In this document: piece by piece, positions 54,101-62,700 of the stretch
Numbering within the stretch: the first letter of the stretch is position 1
Layout: each line of letters starts with the position of its first letter
Source: Perognathus longimembris pacificus
Lineage: Eukaryota; Chordata; Mammalia; Rodentia; Heteromyidae
Assembly (NCBI RefSeq): GCF_023159225.1
Contig: NC_063161.1
Span: 253,001-317,000, forward strand
DNA length: 64,000 bases
Reading direction: 5' to 3'
The notes under the pieces: generated by a model
Told to the model about the DNA's origin: nothing
Databases searched by the model: none
What the model saw: the letters and a program-made list of their open reading frames with translations, nothing else
Program-made: the position numbers and the translations under genes

Positions 54101-55425
54101 ATGTGAACTCTGCTCTGGCTCCCAGGTTCATACATCACCTGTTATCCAGGGATCTGAAAAGGATGTCTGAGACCTTTTGTATTAGAATGATCCAGGTTAT
54201 TGTTAAGATGCAGATCACCAGGCACAATCTCCAGCCCGACAGAAACAACTTCTGTTTGTTGCTAGAGGAGCCAGTAGCCTCATTAATCAAGAAGCATCCC
54301 AGGGGCTCCTACTACAAGTAGAGTCATGATACTATTCAGACACTACATATACCCTACATTCTCTAGCACTTTTTTGTTTTGTTTTTGTATCCATTTTAGG
54401 GCTTGAACTTAGAGCCTAGAGTTCTGTTTCCTTGAGCTCCTGTGCAAGGCTGGCACTTAAACCACATATCACTTCTGGTTCTTTTTTGGTTAATTGATGG
54501 TAAAAAGTCTTTCAGATTTGTCTGCGAGGGCTGGTTTTGAACTGTTATCCTCAGATTTCAGCCTCCTGAAACTATAGCTAGGCTCATAGAACCACCAGCA
54601 CTTGGCCCTTTACTAGCAATGTTTCCATAACCAAACAGATACTGTTCTCTGTAAAACTTCTAGCTTATCATGCACTGGTACTGGTTATATGTAAATGCAC
54701 ATGTACATTTGTTAGTCACCATTCTACCTACAGTACTATGACTAATTTTTTTGAGAACACTTTCCTTAAGTACCCAGTTTGGGTTTTGTTTTCTGGTAGT
54801 ACTTAGGTTTAAACTCAGTCTTTGTAGGCAGGCATTCTATCATTTGAGCAATGCTATCCCCCTAGCCCAATATCTGGTACTTTTTAGCTCAACAAAGGAA
54901 TTTTTTGCCAGTCCTGGGACTTGAACTCAGGGCCTGAGCACTGTCCCTGGCTTCTTTTTTTCTCAAGGCTAGCACTCTACCACTTGAGCCACAGCACCAT
55001 TTCTGGCTTTTTTCTATGTATGTGGTGCTGAGGAATCAAACCCACGGCTTCATGCATGCTAGGCAAGCACTCTGCCACTAGGCCATATTCCCAGCCCCCA
55101 GAAGCAGTTTTTATAAGGGGTCTTATAACCCTGTATTGTGCATCCCACTGGCTTTCTCTTTTTTGAGTAATTGATGTTTCCCAAATGCCTACCCATGGCT
55201 TCTCAGCCTAGGTAGGACCCTAGAACTTCAGCCCCTGTGGCCTGATTGTGCCTGTCTTTTGTTGCAGTGCAGGCGACGTGGATGGCCTATGACATGGTGG
55301 TCATGCGTACCAACCCCACACTGGCAGAGTCCATGCGCCGACTGGAGGATGCCTTTCTCAACTGCAAGGAAGAAATGGAGAAGAACTGGCAAGAGCTGCT
55401 CAGTGAGACCAAGCACAAACAGTAG
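39094..55425 (+). CDS. SYCE3: Synaptonemal complex central element protein 3, two coding exons
   Basis: Exons 39094-39202 and 55268-55425 join in frame (TCA G|TG CAG) to give 88 aa, the full SYCE3 length. SYCE3 is a small helical protein of the synaptonemal complex central element. It binds SYCP1 and SYCE1 and is needed for synapsis and crossover formation in meiosis. The sequence starts MADSDPGERNYDNMLKML and contains the conserved DLNKDLEKLLEEMEKIS and AYDMVVMRTNPTLAESMRRL. The acidic/leucine-rich pattern fits an alpha-helical dimer. Donor is CTCAG|GTATGG and acceptor is TGTTGCAG. The ATG is the first codon of its exon, directly after TTCCTAG, so the 5' UTR is wholly upstream. The 16-kb intron is filled with SINEs and ERV relics. 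Confidence 0.95.
39474..39595 (+). mobile_element. Truncated dimeric ID-like SINE
   Basis: The first monomer and the start of the second (up to GCTGTGGCTTGTTAG) are present. The 3' part is missing. Confidence 0.75.
39600..40355. other. Unique sequence in SYCE3 intron 2
   Basis: No repeat family or coding signature was recognised. Confidence 0.45.
40358..40760 (+). mobile_element. Two tandem B1-like/ID composite SINEs
   Basis: Heads at about 40366 (ACTGGTGGCTCACACTTGTA) and 40557 (GCCAGTGGCTCACACCCATA). The second ends in a CA/CCCACA-rich run. Confidence 0.8.
40757..40988. repeat. CCCACA hexamer run and GGGA/GGAA tracts
   Basis: CCCACA-type repeats lie at 40788-40816. A purine tract of GGGA then GGAA units lies at 40879-40988. 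Pure purine on one strand, so triplex-prone. Confidence 0.9.
41023..41652 (-). mobile_element. 3' LTR of an ancient gammaretrovirus-type ERV
   Basis: On the minus strand the block begins TGTTGGTTATG and ends GGCTTCTCA, giving TG...CA ends over 630 bp. An AATAAA (plus-strand TTTATT, 41059-41064) is close to its 3' end. The internal side is bordered by a purine-rich CTGGGAAAGGAT, like a polypurine tract, and then by pol-like sequence. A 190-bp piece of a related copy lies at 47265-47455. Confidence 0.7.
41680..42365 (-). pseudogene. Degraded retroviral pol remnant (RNase H and integrase ends)
   Basis: Minus-strand frames look like the integrase C-terminal domain (about 41978-41760, with KGPY and WVK-type words) and the RNase H C-terminal region (about 42365-42180, with an HCPG..QKG pattern where gammaretroviruses usually have HC.GHQKG). 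The two are only about 200 bp apart, so most of integrase is missing. No env lies between pol and the LTR. A G run at 41803-41814 and stop codons break the frames. It is a dead, deleted provirus relic in SYCE3 intron 2. Confidence 0.65.
42366..42868. other. Probable further ERV-derived or unique sequence
   Basis: No clear frame remains. It may continue the provirus on the pol side, but I cannot support a domain. Confidence 0.35.
42870..43050 (-). mobile_element. B1-like/ID composite SINE, antisense
   Basis: CAGTTACTGGTCTTGAACTC through CTGCTGGTTAATTAGAGATA to GAACTGCAGTCCTCAG. The final part of the head is lost. Confidence 0.75.
43553..43757 (-). mobile_element. Dimeric ID-like SINE, antisense
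   Basis: Complete reversed copy. CAGGAACCCATTTTTT flanks both ends (43533 and 43757). Confidence 0.92.
44096..44310 (+). mobile_element. Dimeric ID-like SINE, young subfamily
   Basis: AAGAGTCTAGACTT is duplicated exactly at 44082-44095 and 44311-44324. It carries the GATATAGCC and GCGGGAAG variants and a 20+ A tail. Confidence 0.93.
44325..45130. other. Unique or unassigned repeat sequence with a C run
   Basis: An 18-base poly-C run starts at about 44643. AATAAA words at 44738 and 45056 lie in stretches that read a little like LTR ends, but no paired termini were found. Confidence 0.4.
45150..46045 (-). mobile_element. B1-like/ID composite SINE, antisense, split by a solo LTR
   Basis: Left part 45150-45185 (GGGGCTTGAACTCTGGGCCTGG) and right part 45849-46045 (GGGTGCTGTCCCTGAGCTCT through the reversed B1 head) form one SINE when the LTR and one CTGG are removed. 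Confidence 0.88.
45186..45848 (+). mobile_element. Solo LTR (gammaretrovirus/ERV1 type), 663 bp
   Basis: The ends are TGAAGAGC and GCATTACA (TG...CA). CTGG is duplicated at 45182-45185 and 45849-45852, the 4-bp target size typical of gammaretroviral integrases. Promoter parts are in order: CCAAT (45640-45644), TATAAAA (45691-45697) and AATAAA (45773-45778), then a T/G-rich U5 (TTGCGGTTTGGCTTTGAC). No internal viral sequence remains, so recombination between two LTRs removed the provirus. It lies in SYCE3 sense orientation. Confidence 0.9.
46105..46143. repeat. (CA)n-rich microsatellite
   Basis: Interrupted CA repeats. Confidence 0.85.
46144..47060. other. Unassigned intronic sequence, possibly ERV-derived in part
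   Basis: The stretch 46480-46920 has a composition and phrasing like retroviral leader or internal DNA and lies beside the LTR piece at 47265, but no domain is readable. Confidence 0.35.
47075..47264 (+). mobile_element. 5'-truncated dimeric ID-like SINE
   Basis: Begins inside the first monomer (GTGCCTCATATACATGAAGC) and ends with an (ACAA)n tail. Confidence 0.8.
47265..47455 (-). mobile_element. LTR fragment related to 41023-41652
   Basis: ACATTTAGGGGAATAATAGC to TTAGCTCCAATC matches 41299-41471 nearly base for base, with a few substitutions. Only about 190 bp are present, with no LTR ends. Confidence 0.85.
47456..48885. other. Unique sequence in SYCE3 intron 2
   Basis: No gene or clear repeat was recognised. 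Confidence 0.45.
48890..49120 (+). mobile_element. B1-like/ID composite SINE
   Basis: TGGTAGCTCATGCCTGTAAT head, a diverged ID-like tail and an (AAAAC)n end. Confidence 0.8.
49278..49365 (-). mobile_element. Monomeric ID element, antisense
   Basis: TGGTATTGGGGAGTAGAACC to CTACCCCACAAGCCC. Old monomer. Confidence 0.6.
49774..49978 (+). mobile_element. Dimeric ID-like SINE
   Basis: Complete, with an A/ATAA-rich tail to about 50010. AAAAATGTATCTATC before and AAAAATGTATCAATA after fit a target duplication. Confidence 0.88.
50195..50290 (+). mobile_element. Monomeric ID element
   Basis: ACTAGAAATCTAGCTCAGTG with an internal duplication of the B-box part. Old. Confidence 0.6.
50360..50556 (-). 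mobile_element. Dimeric ID-like SINE, antisense
   Basis: Reversed copy with a small deletion. CAGTAGTTAC before and CAGTAGTTGC after. Confidence 0.88.
51004..51100. repeat. Compound (TG)n(GA)n(TG)n microsatellite
   Basis: TG run to 51028, GA run 51027-51065, then a TG run to 51100. Confidence 0.95.
51101..51535 (-). mobile_element. Composite SINE (antisense) split by a plus-strand dimeric SINE
   Basis: The composite is at 51101-51240 and resumes at about 51455-51530 (CTCACAGACTTTCCTGCCCC). The dimeric SINE occupies about 51242-51440, and AAAAGTCTCACAGG is roughly duplicated around it. Confidence 0.8.
51625..51985 (-). mobile_element. One complete and one partial B1-like/ID composite SINE, antisense
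   Basis: Complete copy at about 51635-51855. A second linker-plus-head follows at 51865-51985. Confidence 0.78.
52166..52370 (-). mobile_element. Dimeric ID-like SINE, antisense
   Basis: Complete. TTATGTTTCCTCTTA before (52144) and after (52371). Confidence 0.92.
53165..53406 (-). mobile_element. Dimeric ID-like SINE, antisense, with (CTTC)n/poly-T tail
   Basis: A TTCC-repeat and poly-T run (53165-53213) lead into a complete reversed dimer. CTCTTCCTAATTT before and GATCTTCCTAATTT after suggest the target site. Confidence 0.88.
54370..54605 (-). mobile_element. B1-like/ID composite SINE, antisense
   Basis: Diverged reversed copy with a TTTTGGTTAATTGATGGTAA linker. Confidence 0.75.
54785..55099 (-). 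mobile_element. ID monomer (54790-54870) and dimeric ID-like SINE (54902-55099), antisense
   Basis: The dimer is complete from TTTTTTGCCAGTCCTGGG to CATATTCCCAGCCCCC. It ends 168 bp before SYCE3 coding exon 2. Confidence 0.82.
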
Positions 55426-55538
55426 GCCCCACCACATGCCACAGCTGCCAACTGCTCCCTGCCTATGTGCAGATGCTGGAGGTGGAGGGGGGGGCTAGCA
55501 GTCCAGATATATAGCTGTACACACAGTATTTGTTTCTC

Positions 55539-55544
55539 AATAAA
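55539..55544 (+). other. SYCE3: SYCE3 polyadenylation signal
   Basis: AATAAA lies 113 bp after the stop, with a downstream T/GT-rich element (CCTTTCTGTCTAACACTGTG). Confidence 0.85.
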
Positions 55545-55674
55545 CTTATTTTCAAGCAAGCCAAAAGACCTCCTTTCTGTCTAACACTGTGATTGGCTCA
55601 GCTGCAGATGGAACTTTGTGAACAATGTATGACAGGTATATGATGCAGATGCTTTCAATGGATCACTTATTTTG

Positions 55675-55880
55675 GTCAGGAATTGGTGGCTCACAGCTGT
55701 AATCCTAGATACTCAGAAGACAGATATCTGAGGATCATGGTTTGAAGCCAGCCCAGACAAGGAGGTCCATGAAAACCAGAAGTTGCTGTAGCTCAGGTGG
55801 TCAAGCACTAACCTTGAACAAAAGAGTTCAGAGACAGCACTCAGGCCCCAAGTTCAAGTCCAAAAATTGACAAAACAAAT
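55675..55880 (+). mobile_element. B1-like/ID composite SINE
   Basis: Complete but the linker is shortened. CACTTATT-type flanks (55664 and 55883). Confidence 0.78.
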
Positions 55881-56179
55881 AACCACTTATTCTGTGCCAG
55901 TCATGCTAATCATTGAATTAAAGAGCAAACCAGAGCCTAGACAAACTATGTTGGGGGCTGTAATAGTCAGCAGCTACCCAGCTTTATCTACCTACCTAAA
56001 GTGGGTTCCACACACAGAGAGTGAAGTCAGAAAGCATATTATTTCTTGTGCTCTGTGCCCTAGGTCCCATGTCAAGTGCCTCATTGGTGACTGTGTCGTT
56101 AAGGCTCTCCTGAGTCACAAGTGTCTACTATCTAACTTTTACAGACAAGGGAAAAGGAGAATTAAATGTCTTGTCTAGG

Positions 56180-56430
56180 CCAGGCGCTAGTGGCTCACTC
56201 CTGAAATCCTAGCTACTTAGGAGGCTGAAATCTAAGGATCAAGATTTGAAGCCAGCCTGGGCAGAAAGGTCCATGAGACTCATTGTCTCCAAATTACCAC
56301 TAAAAACACAGAAGAAGTAGAGCTGTGGCTCAAGTGGTAGAGTGTTCACCTTGAATCAAAAAAAGCTCAGGGAGAGCACTCAGGCCCTGAGTTCAAGCCC
56401 TAGGACCAGCACAAAACAAAAATGTCTTGT
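56180..56430 (+). mobile_element. B1-like/ID composite SINE
   Basis: Complete. AAATGTCTTGTCTA flanks both sides (56164 and 56419). Confidence 0.9.
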
Positions 56431-56961
56431 CTATGATTGCACAACTAATAAGGATAAGAAGTACAGTAAAACTCAGGCTCATTTAGAGGGACATTGGCAG
56501 TGAATGTGGTAGAAATCTAGAGTGGCTAAGTGAGAACTTGCAAGGTACAGCAGGACTGAGGGGTCCTGGTTCTGTCTTGGCTGGGATCATGGGCAAGGAC
56601 AACAGATGGTGGAGTGTTGATCTGACCCAGCTTCACAGGCTAGGATTCCAGGTACCTGTCAGACCCAAGAAACAAAAGCCATAGGAATGACAAAGTTTGA
56701 AAAGTTGGCAAAGTTGGAAAAATCGTTGCTTTTTCTTCTGACAAAACATAGGAAATGCAAATAGGCTCCAAGTCATCTCTTTCACTGGCTCTGGGATACA
56801 GGAGTCCCACAGCTAATTATGATGTAACTGAAACATCCTAAGCAGGTAAGGACCTTGGCCTTTACTAAGGATAGAGTGTGGAAAGGTCCAGGAGGGAATG
56901 ATGGAACCTTGGCTCCAGGAAGAAGGAGATAGCAAGGATTCCACTCAAGAAATAAGTGACA

Positions 56962-57192
56962 GGGCTGGGAATGTGACTTGGTGGTAGAGTGCTTGCCTAG
57001 CACATGAAGCCCTGGGTTTGAGTCCTCAGCACCACATACACCGAAAAAGCCAGAAGTGGTGCTATTGCTCAAGTAGTAGAGTGCTAACCTTGAGCAAAAA
57101 GAAGGCAGGAATTGTGCTCAGGCCCTGAGCTCAAGCCCCAGGACTGGCAGAAAGGAAGAAAGGAAGAAAGAAAGAAAGAAAGAAAGAGAGCG

Positions 57193-57251
<59 letters not shown>

Positions 57252-57260
57252 GAAGGAAGG
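56962..57260 (+). mobile_element. Dimeric ID-like SINE with expanded GAAA/GA tail
   Basis: Complete dimer to about 57150, then (GAAA)n and a (GA)n run of about 30 units at 57186-57247. AAGAAATAAGTGACA before and GAAGAAGTGAATC after are only weakly alike. Confidence 0.88.
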
Positions 57261-57421
57261 AAGAAGTGAATCTTTAACACAGGAAACAAATCAAAGGGCC
57301 CCCAGAAAGTAGAAAGTTCTGGTCCTAGTCTCCTTCCCATGCCCCACCTCTCCCCAGACCCACCCAGACCTAGGATCTGTCTGGAGAGCAGCCACACACA
57401 GGGCTCGTTCCTTACTACCAC

Positions 57422-60400
57422 TCAGAGTGCCGTCTGCAGCTGAGCCTCAGTGGGCAGAGTTAGAGTAAATGGACAAAGGATCCCTTTACTCCCTAAAGGG
57501 AAGGGTTGCAGCTCCTTGGCCTGGAACTGAGCAGTCCCCTCTGAGACTGTGAATGTAGCTGTGACTTGGTGGTTGAGGCAGTAAATGGTGTTGCCAAGCA
57601 CGGTGCAGCGAAGTGGGGCAGGATCGGGCAAAGGAAGGGATGCTGCTCGACTCCAAGATCCTGTCACTGTGTTGTAGCGCATCACCGCAGCCCCCACCCC
57701 CCGCAACAGGTCAAAGCGGTACAGGAAACCCCCCAGCGCAACCATGTCACTGGAACGCCGGTGGCTGGCACTGTACGGGCATTCAACCCACAAGTCCTTA
57801 ATAGGGCTGTACCTGAGCAGTCGATAAAAGAGATGACCCCCGGTGACATAAATGTCCCCACGGCAGGCCACAGCTTCATGGGCCACAGGGAAGGTGCCCT
57901 CGGGGAGGGGTGCCCGCAAGGTCCAAGTATCTGTGCGTGGGTCGTAGCGCTCCATGCTGTACAGGCACTCACCACCGATAGCATAAAGCTGCCCCTCCAG
58001 GGCCACCAGCTTGAGCTGGGCCCTGGCCTGCTGCATGGGCCGAACCTGGCTCCAAATGTTGGTCAGAGGGTTGTAGCAGAAAACCTGATTGGAGCAAACA
58101 GCCTTGGTGCCAGAGCCACGGATGCCACCTGCCAGAAACAGGTAGTTGTGCATGGTGCAGAGCCCACAGCCCCGTAGTGGAGCCTCCTCTGGCACTTGGG
58201 TCAGGAGCCGCCAGGAATTCTCTTGGGGAATGAACACATGGAGGTGTGTGAGAGGAGGCAGGGGTGCAGGCCCCGCAGCAGCAGCCTCCTCTCCAGGAGA
58301 GGGCCTGCCGAGCCCTGAGCGGCTCACCTGGTAAAGGCTGGGTAACACAAGGACCCCCAGCACCGTCTGGCCCTGACAAGTTCGAAGATTTAAGATGCGT
58401 TCCCGGTCAGCCCCACTCAGCTGCCGGTAGAGATGCGGGTCGCCCAGCACTCGCAGCAAGTTGTTACTCATCACAGCATAGGTCTCCTGAGCCAAGCCTG
58501 GCTCCCCATGCTGCTGGGCGAAAGCCAAGACCTCCAAGCAGTTGCTCAGGTCTACCTGCCGGGGCCACGGTGCCTCTGTTGCTGCCCGGGAGTCGGTCTT
58601 CTGAAGCCCTTCCACTACCCCCCAGCTCCCAGGCCTCTGCAAGAAAAACATGAGTTTTTGGGCCTCTTTCTGCTTCTCTCTGAGGATCTCCCTGCTGTCA
58701 GCAGGGCTGGGTCCCTCCGCAGGTACCTGCCTCTGTTTCCCTGGGCCTGTCTGGGTAGTCACCAGCTCAGACTTCTGGACTATTTCACAAATGCTACCTT
58801 TTTGAAGCCTGGATATGGGCTGAGAATCTTGCCTGGTAGTGGAGGATGGTACAGAGCTAGGCTGTGTCTCCTTCGAGGGCTGTAAGAGGGGTGTGGGCAT
58901 CGTAGCTGGGGACAGCAAATCTAGAGTTTTCTCCTTGGTTCCATCTCCTTTCCCACCTGGGAGTGAGCTAGAAATGGGAATCCCATTGGTCTTGAAGCTT
59001 ATTGATTGTGGTTGACAGCCAGTCTCAGCCAGGTCCCCTGAGCCTGCCTTTGTACCCTTTCCTAAGGAAGAGATGCATCTGTCCTGGGGGCTGGGAATAG
59101 GCACTTCAGAGAGAGAGCTGGGTTGCTTATCTTCAGCATGTAAGAGTGTACTGGGTCCTGGAGAGGTTCCAGGAACTGCCTTTGGAGCACTCCCCTGTGC
59201 CTGCTCTTGCCTGGGGAAGGGGTGGCTTCTAAGAACCATGGCAATAAGGTTTCCCCAGCTAGTCGAGACTTGACCTTTCTGGGAGCCCTTGGATAAGTGA
59301 AGACTGGGCTCCTCAGGTACAAGACTTGACCTGCTGGTGACTGCAGAGTCTGCAGCTACACCTGGAGCAGAAGCTGAGGTTGGAGGTGATAACAGGGGTG
59401 AGGGTGGGGTTGAAGCAGGGCCTGAAGGTGATGCTGGGGATGAGACTGGCATTGAGATGGGAGTTAGAACTGTAACTGGGGCTGGGGCTGAGGCTGGGGC
59501 TGAGGATGGAGATGGGGATAGAGGTGAGGCTGCGGGTGAGGATGGAACTGAGAGGGCAGTTGGAGATGAGGCTGGAATTAAAGTTGGGGTTAGAGTTCTA
59601 ACTGGGGCCGGGGATGGGAATGAGAATGGGGCTAGGACTGCTGTTGGAACTGAAGTTGAAACTTGGGCTGAGGCTAAAATTGGGGCTGACAAGGAGACTG
59701 GAGAGGCTCTGAGATTTTTGTCCTCATTCAATGAATGAGAGTGGTTTAGGCCTACAGGCAGGAGGCTGAGAGGAGAACAAGCTGCTGTTTCAGAAGGAGA
59801 GCCTGACTCTAGGCTCTGGGATGAGGATGGGGCTGGACTACTTTGGGAAGGGCTGCAGCTGTGGCCAGCTGTGGGCCAGCAGTGGGCTTTTAAGGGTCCA
59901 GGGGGCCTCCAGTCAGCAGCTGAACCACGGGCTACCTGCTCACTACTCTGGCTTTTCAGCGATCCCCAATCTTCTCTGACAGGGTGACTCCCTTGCTTCT
60001 CAGTGTCTCTCTGATCTGCACTGCAGAGCTCCCAGGGAAGCTCCTGTGTACCAGTCATGCCGGGGACACAGCTGAAGCTGCTGGAGATGAGGGCTGGCTC
60101 CTTCGCTGCCCAGGTCCAGCCTCCCTCACGGGCCTCAACTCTTTGAGTCTCCCTCAGGGCTGAGGACCCTGTCTCCCTGCTCTCCTTGGTCTTGACCCCA
60201 GAGCACACAGCACGGGTTGGGCTAGACTGGACATTGCTCCCCCCTTGCCTGTCTTCAGAGCTGTTTGCCCCCAGCTGGATCTGTGTGGTGGAGGCTCCGG
60301 TCAGATCCTGCCCAGAAGGCTCTGGTGTAGAGTAGGGCAGTGGGGGGCTTTTGCAGGGACTATGGGCTTGGGAGTCCTGGGTGGCCTTGAACGCCCCATC

Positions 60401-61222
60401 CACAACATCCCACACACTCACGGCTGCACCCAGGCGGAGAGGGTCTGGCTTTGGGGCATGGGATGTTCTGTCTCTTGAGCTGGAGTCCAGCCACCACTGA
60501 AAGTTGCCTTCGTCTCTCCTCCGTGAGCCAGGGGCCTTCACACTCAGGTGCCAGGAGCTGGTGTCCTTTTGCTCTGCACAGGCTGGGGCCTGACAAGCTG
60601 ACTCCTTGGTACCGGTGCCACCTTCCTGCACCTGTGCCTCCATTTTGCTGCCAGGACTCCGAGGCGTGAAGTGGATCAGGAGTGGGGCAGGGATACCCCT
60701 TGCTTTGCTCCTAACTAGGAGGGCAGAGTCTGGACTGGAACATTCCCTTTCTTTATCTTGAGGAGCTCCAGGGGCAGAGTTAGCCTGTTGCTGTCCTGAG
60801 ACCCCTCTGCTGATCACTCTTCCAAGGGTCTTGAGTGGAAGCCCATCTGTGGGGGCCATACCTCTGCCTGTAGAGGGCTTCTGGTCCTGGGCCCCGGCTG
60901 TAGCAGAACTCTTCTGGTCTTGTCCTGGAGCTTCTGGCTTCCCCTGCCCTGGGCTCTGTTGCTCCAAGCCACCACCACTGGCCTTAGACTTTGGGTGCAG
61001 GGCCAGCTTGTCTCCTGCCTGAGGAGGCTGTGCCCTGGGGGCTGTGGATGCTGGTTGTCCCACCTCATGGTCCTGCCCGGAGCCAAACCAGTGCAAAGCA
61101 AGTGCTGTGGCAGCCACCACAGCCAGGGCCAACAAGGCAAGCACAGCCAGGTCCCAGTCATCATCACTGTCCCAGTCCCAGCCCCAGAGGGGTCCACCAG
61201 CATCCAAGGTGCCAGGGATCAT
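57422..61222 (-). CDS. KLHDC7B: Kelch domain-containing protein 7B, single exon, 1266 aa
   Basis: One uninterrupted frame from the ATG at 61222 to the stop at 57422. Cellular role is little known. Layout: acidic N-terminus (WDWDSDDDWD), one hydrophobic membrane segment at about residues 24-44, a long disordered region rich in Ser/Pro/Ala (most extreme at about 507-626), a BACK-like helical part near 885-945, and kelch repeats at about 990-1245 with GG, YDPRTDTW and YNPLTNIW blade motifs. An internal Met at residue 662 (MVLRSHPFPRQ) matches the start of the shorter human isoform. The long form is supported by the open frame and by a membrane anchor like that of its paralogue KLHDC7A. It is convergent with SYCE3, as in human. 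Confidence 0.94.
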   Translation of the reverse strand: MIPGTLDAGGPLWGWDWDSDDDWDLAVLALLALAVVAATALALHWFGSGQDHEVGQPASTAPRAQPPQAGDKLALHPKSKASGGGLEQQSPGQGKPEAPGQDQKSSATAGAQDQKPSTGRGMAPTDGLPLKTLGRVISRGVSGQQQANSAPGAPQDKERECSSPDSALLVRSKARGIPAPLLIHFTPRSPGSKMEAQVQEGGTGTKESACQAPACAEQKDTSSWHLSVKAPGSRRRDEGNFQWWLDSSSRDRTSHAPKPDPLRLGAAVSVWDVVDGAFKATQDSQAHSPCKSPPLPYSTPEPSGQDLTGASTTQIQLGANSSEDRQGGSNVQSSPTRAVCSGVKTKESRETGSSALRETQRVEAREGGWTWAAKEPALISSSFSCVPGMTGTQELPWELCSADQRDTEKQGSHPVREDWGSLKSQSSEQVARGSAADWRPPGPLKAHCWPTAGHSCSPSQSSPAPSSSQSLESGSPSETAACSPLSLLPVGLNHSHSLNEDKNLRASPVSLSAPILASAQVSTSVPTAVLAPFSFPSPAPVRTLTPTLIPASSPTALSVPSSPAASPLSPSPSSAPASAPAPVTVLTPISMPVSSPASPSGPASTPPSPLLSPPTSASAPGVAADSAVTSRSSLVPEEPSLHLSKGSQKGQVSTSWGNLIAMVLRSHPFPRQEQAQGSAPKAVPGTSPGPSTLLHAEDKQPSSLSEVPIPSPQDRCISSLGKGTKAGSGDLAETGCQPQSISFKTNGIPISSSLPGGKGDGTKEKTLDLLSPATMPTPLLQPSKETQPSSVPSSTTRQDSQPISRLQKGSICEIVQKSELVTTQTGPGKQRQVPAEGPSPADSREILREKQKEAQKLMFFLQRPGSWGVVEGLQKTDSRAATEAPWPRQVDLSNCLEVLAFAQQHGEPGLAQETYAVMSNNLLRVLGDPHLYRQLSGADRERILNLRTCQGQTVLGVLVLPSLYQVSRSGLGRPSPGEEAAAAGPAPLPPLTHLHVFIPQENSWRLLTQVPEEAPLRGCGLCTMHNYLFLAGGIRGSGTKAVCSNQVFCYNPLTNIWSQVRPMQQARAQLKLVALEGQLYAIGGECLYSMERYDPRTDTWTLRAPLPEGTFPVAHEAVACRGDIYVTGGHLFYRLLRYSPIKDLWVECPYSASHRRSSDMVALGGFLYRFDLLRGVGAAVMRYNTVTGSWSRAASLPLPDPAPLRCTVLGNTIYCLNHQVTATFTVSEGTAQFQAKELQPFPLGSKGILCPFTLTLPTEAQLQTAL

Positions 61223-62700
61223 GGTGCTGGGTCACAGGCCTGATGTGGTTGTCAGCTGTGCGCATCCTGCACCCGATCTGTGTAGACAGTTTCCTGAGCT
61301 CCCTGCCCAGAGCCACCCAGTTAAGGTGGACTGACTGCCAGGCCTTGAGGGTTGGGTCTTGTCACGAGTACCAGGCTTGGGGTTTGTCAATGCACATGGC
61401 TGGCTCTGTCAGGAGCTTTGGCAGGCTACCCACCAGCTCCTAGACCCACAGGAAAAGGAGGGGCAGTGTTCGTGGGCACTTTGCTAGCATTCCAGCTCAC
61501 CTACTTCTGCTTGACAGGCCTTTATATCCCCAAGTACACCCACCACTCTAGAGCCCCTTCTCTGAACCTAGCTCTAGCCACAGGAGCTCTGACAGGGAAG
61601 GGTTACCCATAGGGAGATGTTATCTCTAGCCTTAGCAACATGATGCAGCCCTGATGAAATTACCAGAAACCCAAGAGGCTGATTCTACCCTGGCCATCAG
61701 GGCGGGGGGGGGGGGGTGGGGGGTGGGGAAGGGGGTGGGGAGGGGGAAACCAGGACAGCCCTTGTAGTGGTCTCTCAGGCTGAGGAAGGAGACCCTGGGT
61801 GTTGAGAGACAGTCTATCAGTGAGACTGGTGTGGCAGGTGTGAGTGGAGTTTTATAACCAGGCATAGCAGTTTGAGGTCCCTTCCTTGTTGGACTTTTCT
61901 TGCACCGAGGCCACTAGAGGTATTAAGTTTTGACATTAAAAAGGAGAAAAGCTAGTGGTGGGCTCAAGTGCAGAGCACTTGCCTAGCAAAGCCCTGAGTT
62001 CAAATGCCAGTATCACAGAAAAAGTGGAATAAAGAAAATCCAAAAGTTATATTTCCATCTTCATGCCTGGGCGTATTTCAACCCACCAAGAACACTTCAT
62101 TTGAGATCTAGAAGTGAACCTCAATCCTTGAACTTGAATTGAAGTGGTCCAGACCAGTACTGATACCTGTCATCTAGAACACCACAGACTGTGTGTGCCA
62201 TTGTGCCACTGTGGCTCCATTGTGCCTGCCTGCCCTGCACCAGGCCCTGCATCAGACAATCTGCAGGTTTCAGAACTCCCTCTGGCACAAGAGCTCTCCC
62301 ATCCCAACTCCTCTCACTCTCAGCCAGGTAGAGCTCAGGCATAAAGAAGCTAGAGTAGCGAGGACAAATGTTGCCTGCCACCACAGAAAATGGGCTACAG
62401 GACACAGTGGGCCAAAGGACTGCTCCCTGACTCAGGCAACAGGGAGATGCCAAGAGGCTCCCTGGCACTCAGCCTGGGTTCTGCTGAGCCTCAAATGTCT
62501 CACCTGGCCTGGTTCCCCCCTGCACCTCCAGCCTCCCCCAGGATGATTAGATGACAGGGAGAGTGGGCTGGGCCCATTCCTTAAGGTGGACTCAGTTAGA
62601 CAGGGTTTTCTTCCTCTTATTCTCTGTCCCAGTTCCAGGTTGTGCCTCTTGGAACTTAAGTTTGGGGTCTCAGACCTTCAAAGGATGGGGCTAAACATTC
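61223..62700 (-). promoter_or_regulatory. KLHDC7B: 5' flank of KLHDC7B
   Basis: Upstream of the minus-strand gene. It has no strong CpG island and no TATA box that I trust. A G-rich tract lies at 61701-61746 on the plus strand (runs of G broken by T and A). An old ID monomer lies at about 61952-62025. The transcription start is unresolved. Confidence 0.45.
61701..61746. repeat. Poly-G / G4-prone tract
   Basis: A pure G run at about 61704-61717 is followed by GGGG blocks separated by T or A. It is a strong G-quadruplex candidate about 480 bp upstream of the KLHDC7B start codon. Confidence 0.85.

Noticed and set aside
57566..58177. 203-codon plus-strand frame opposite KLHDC7B, and other plus-strand frames at 58264-61443
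   Set aside because: Antisense shadows of the KLHDC7B kelch and Ser/Pro-rich coding sequence. No independent start, splice or domain evidence.
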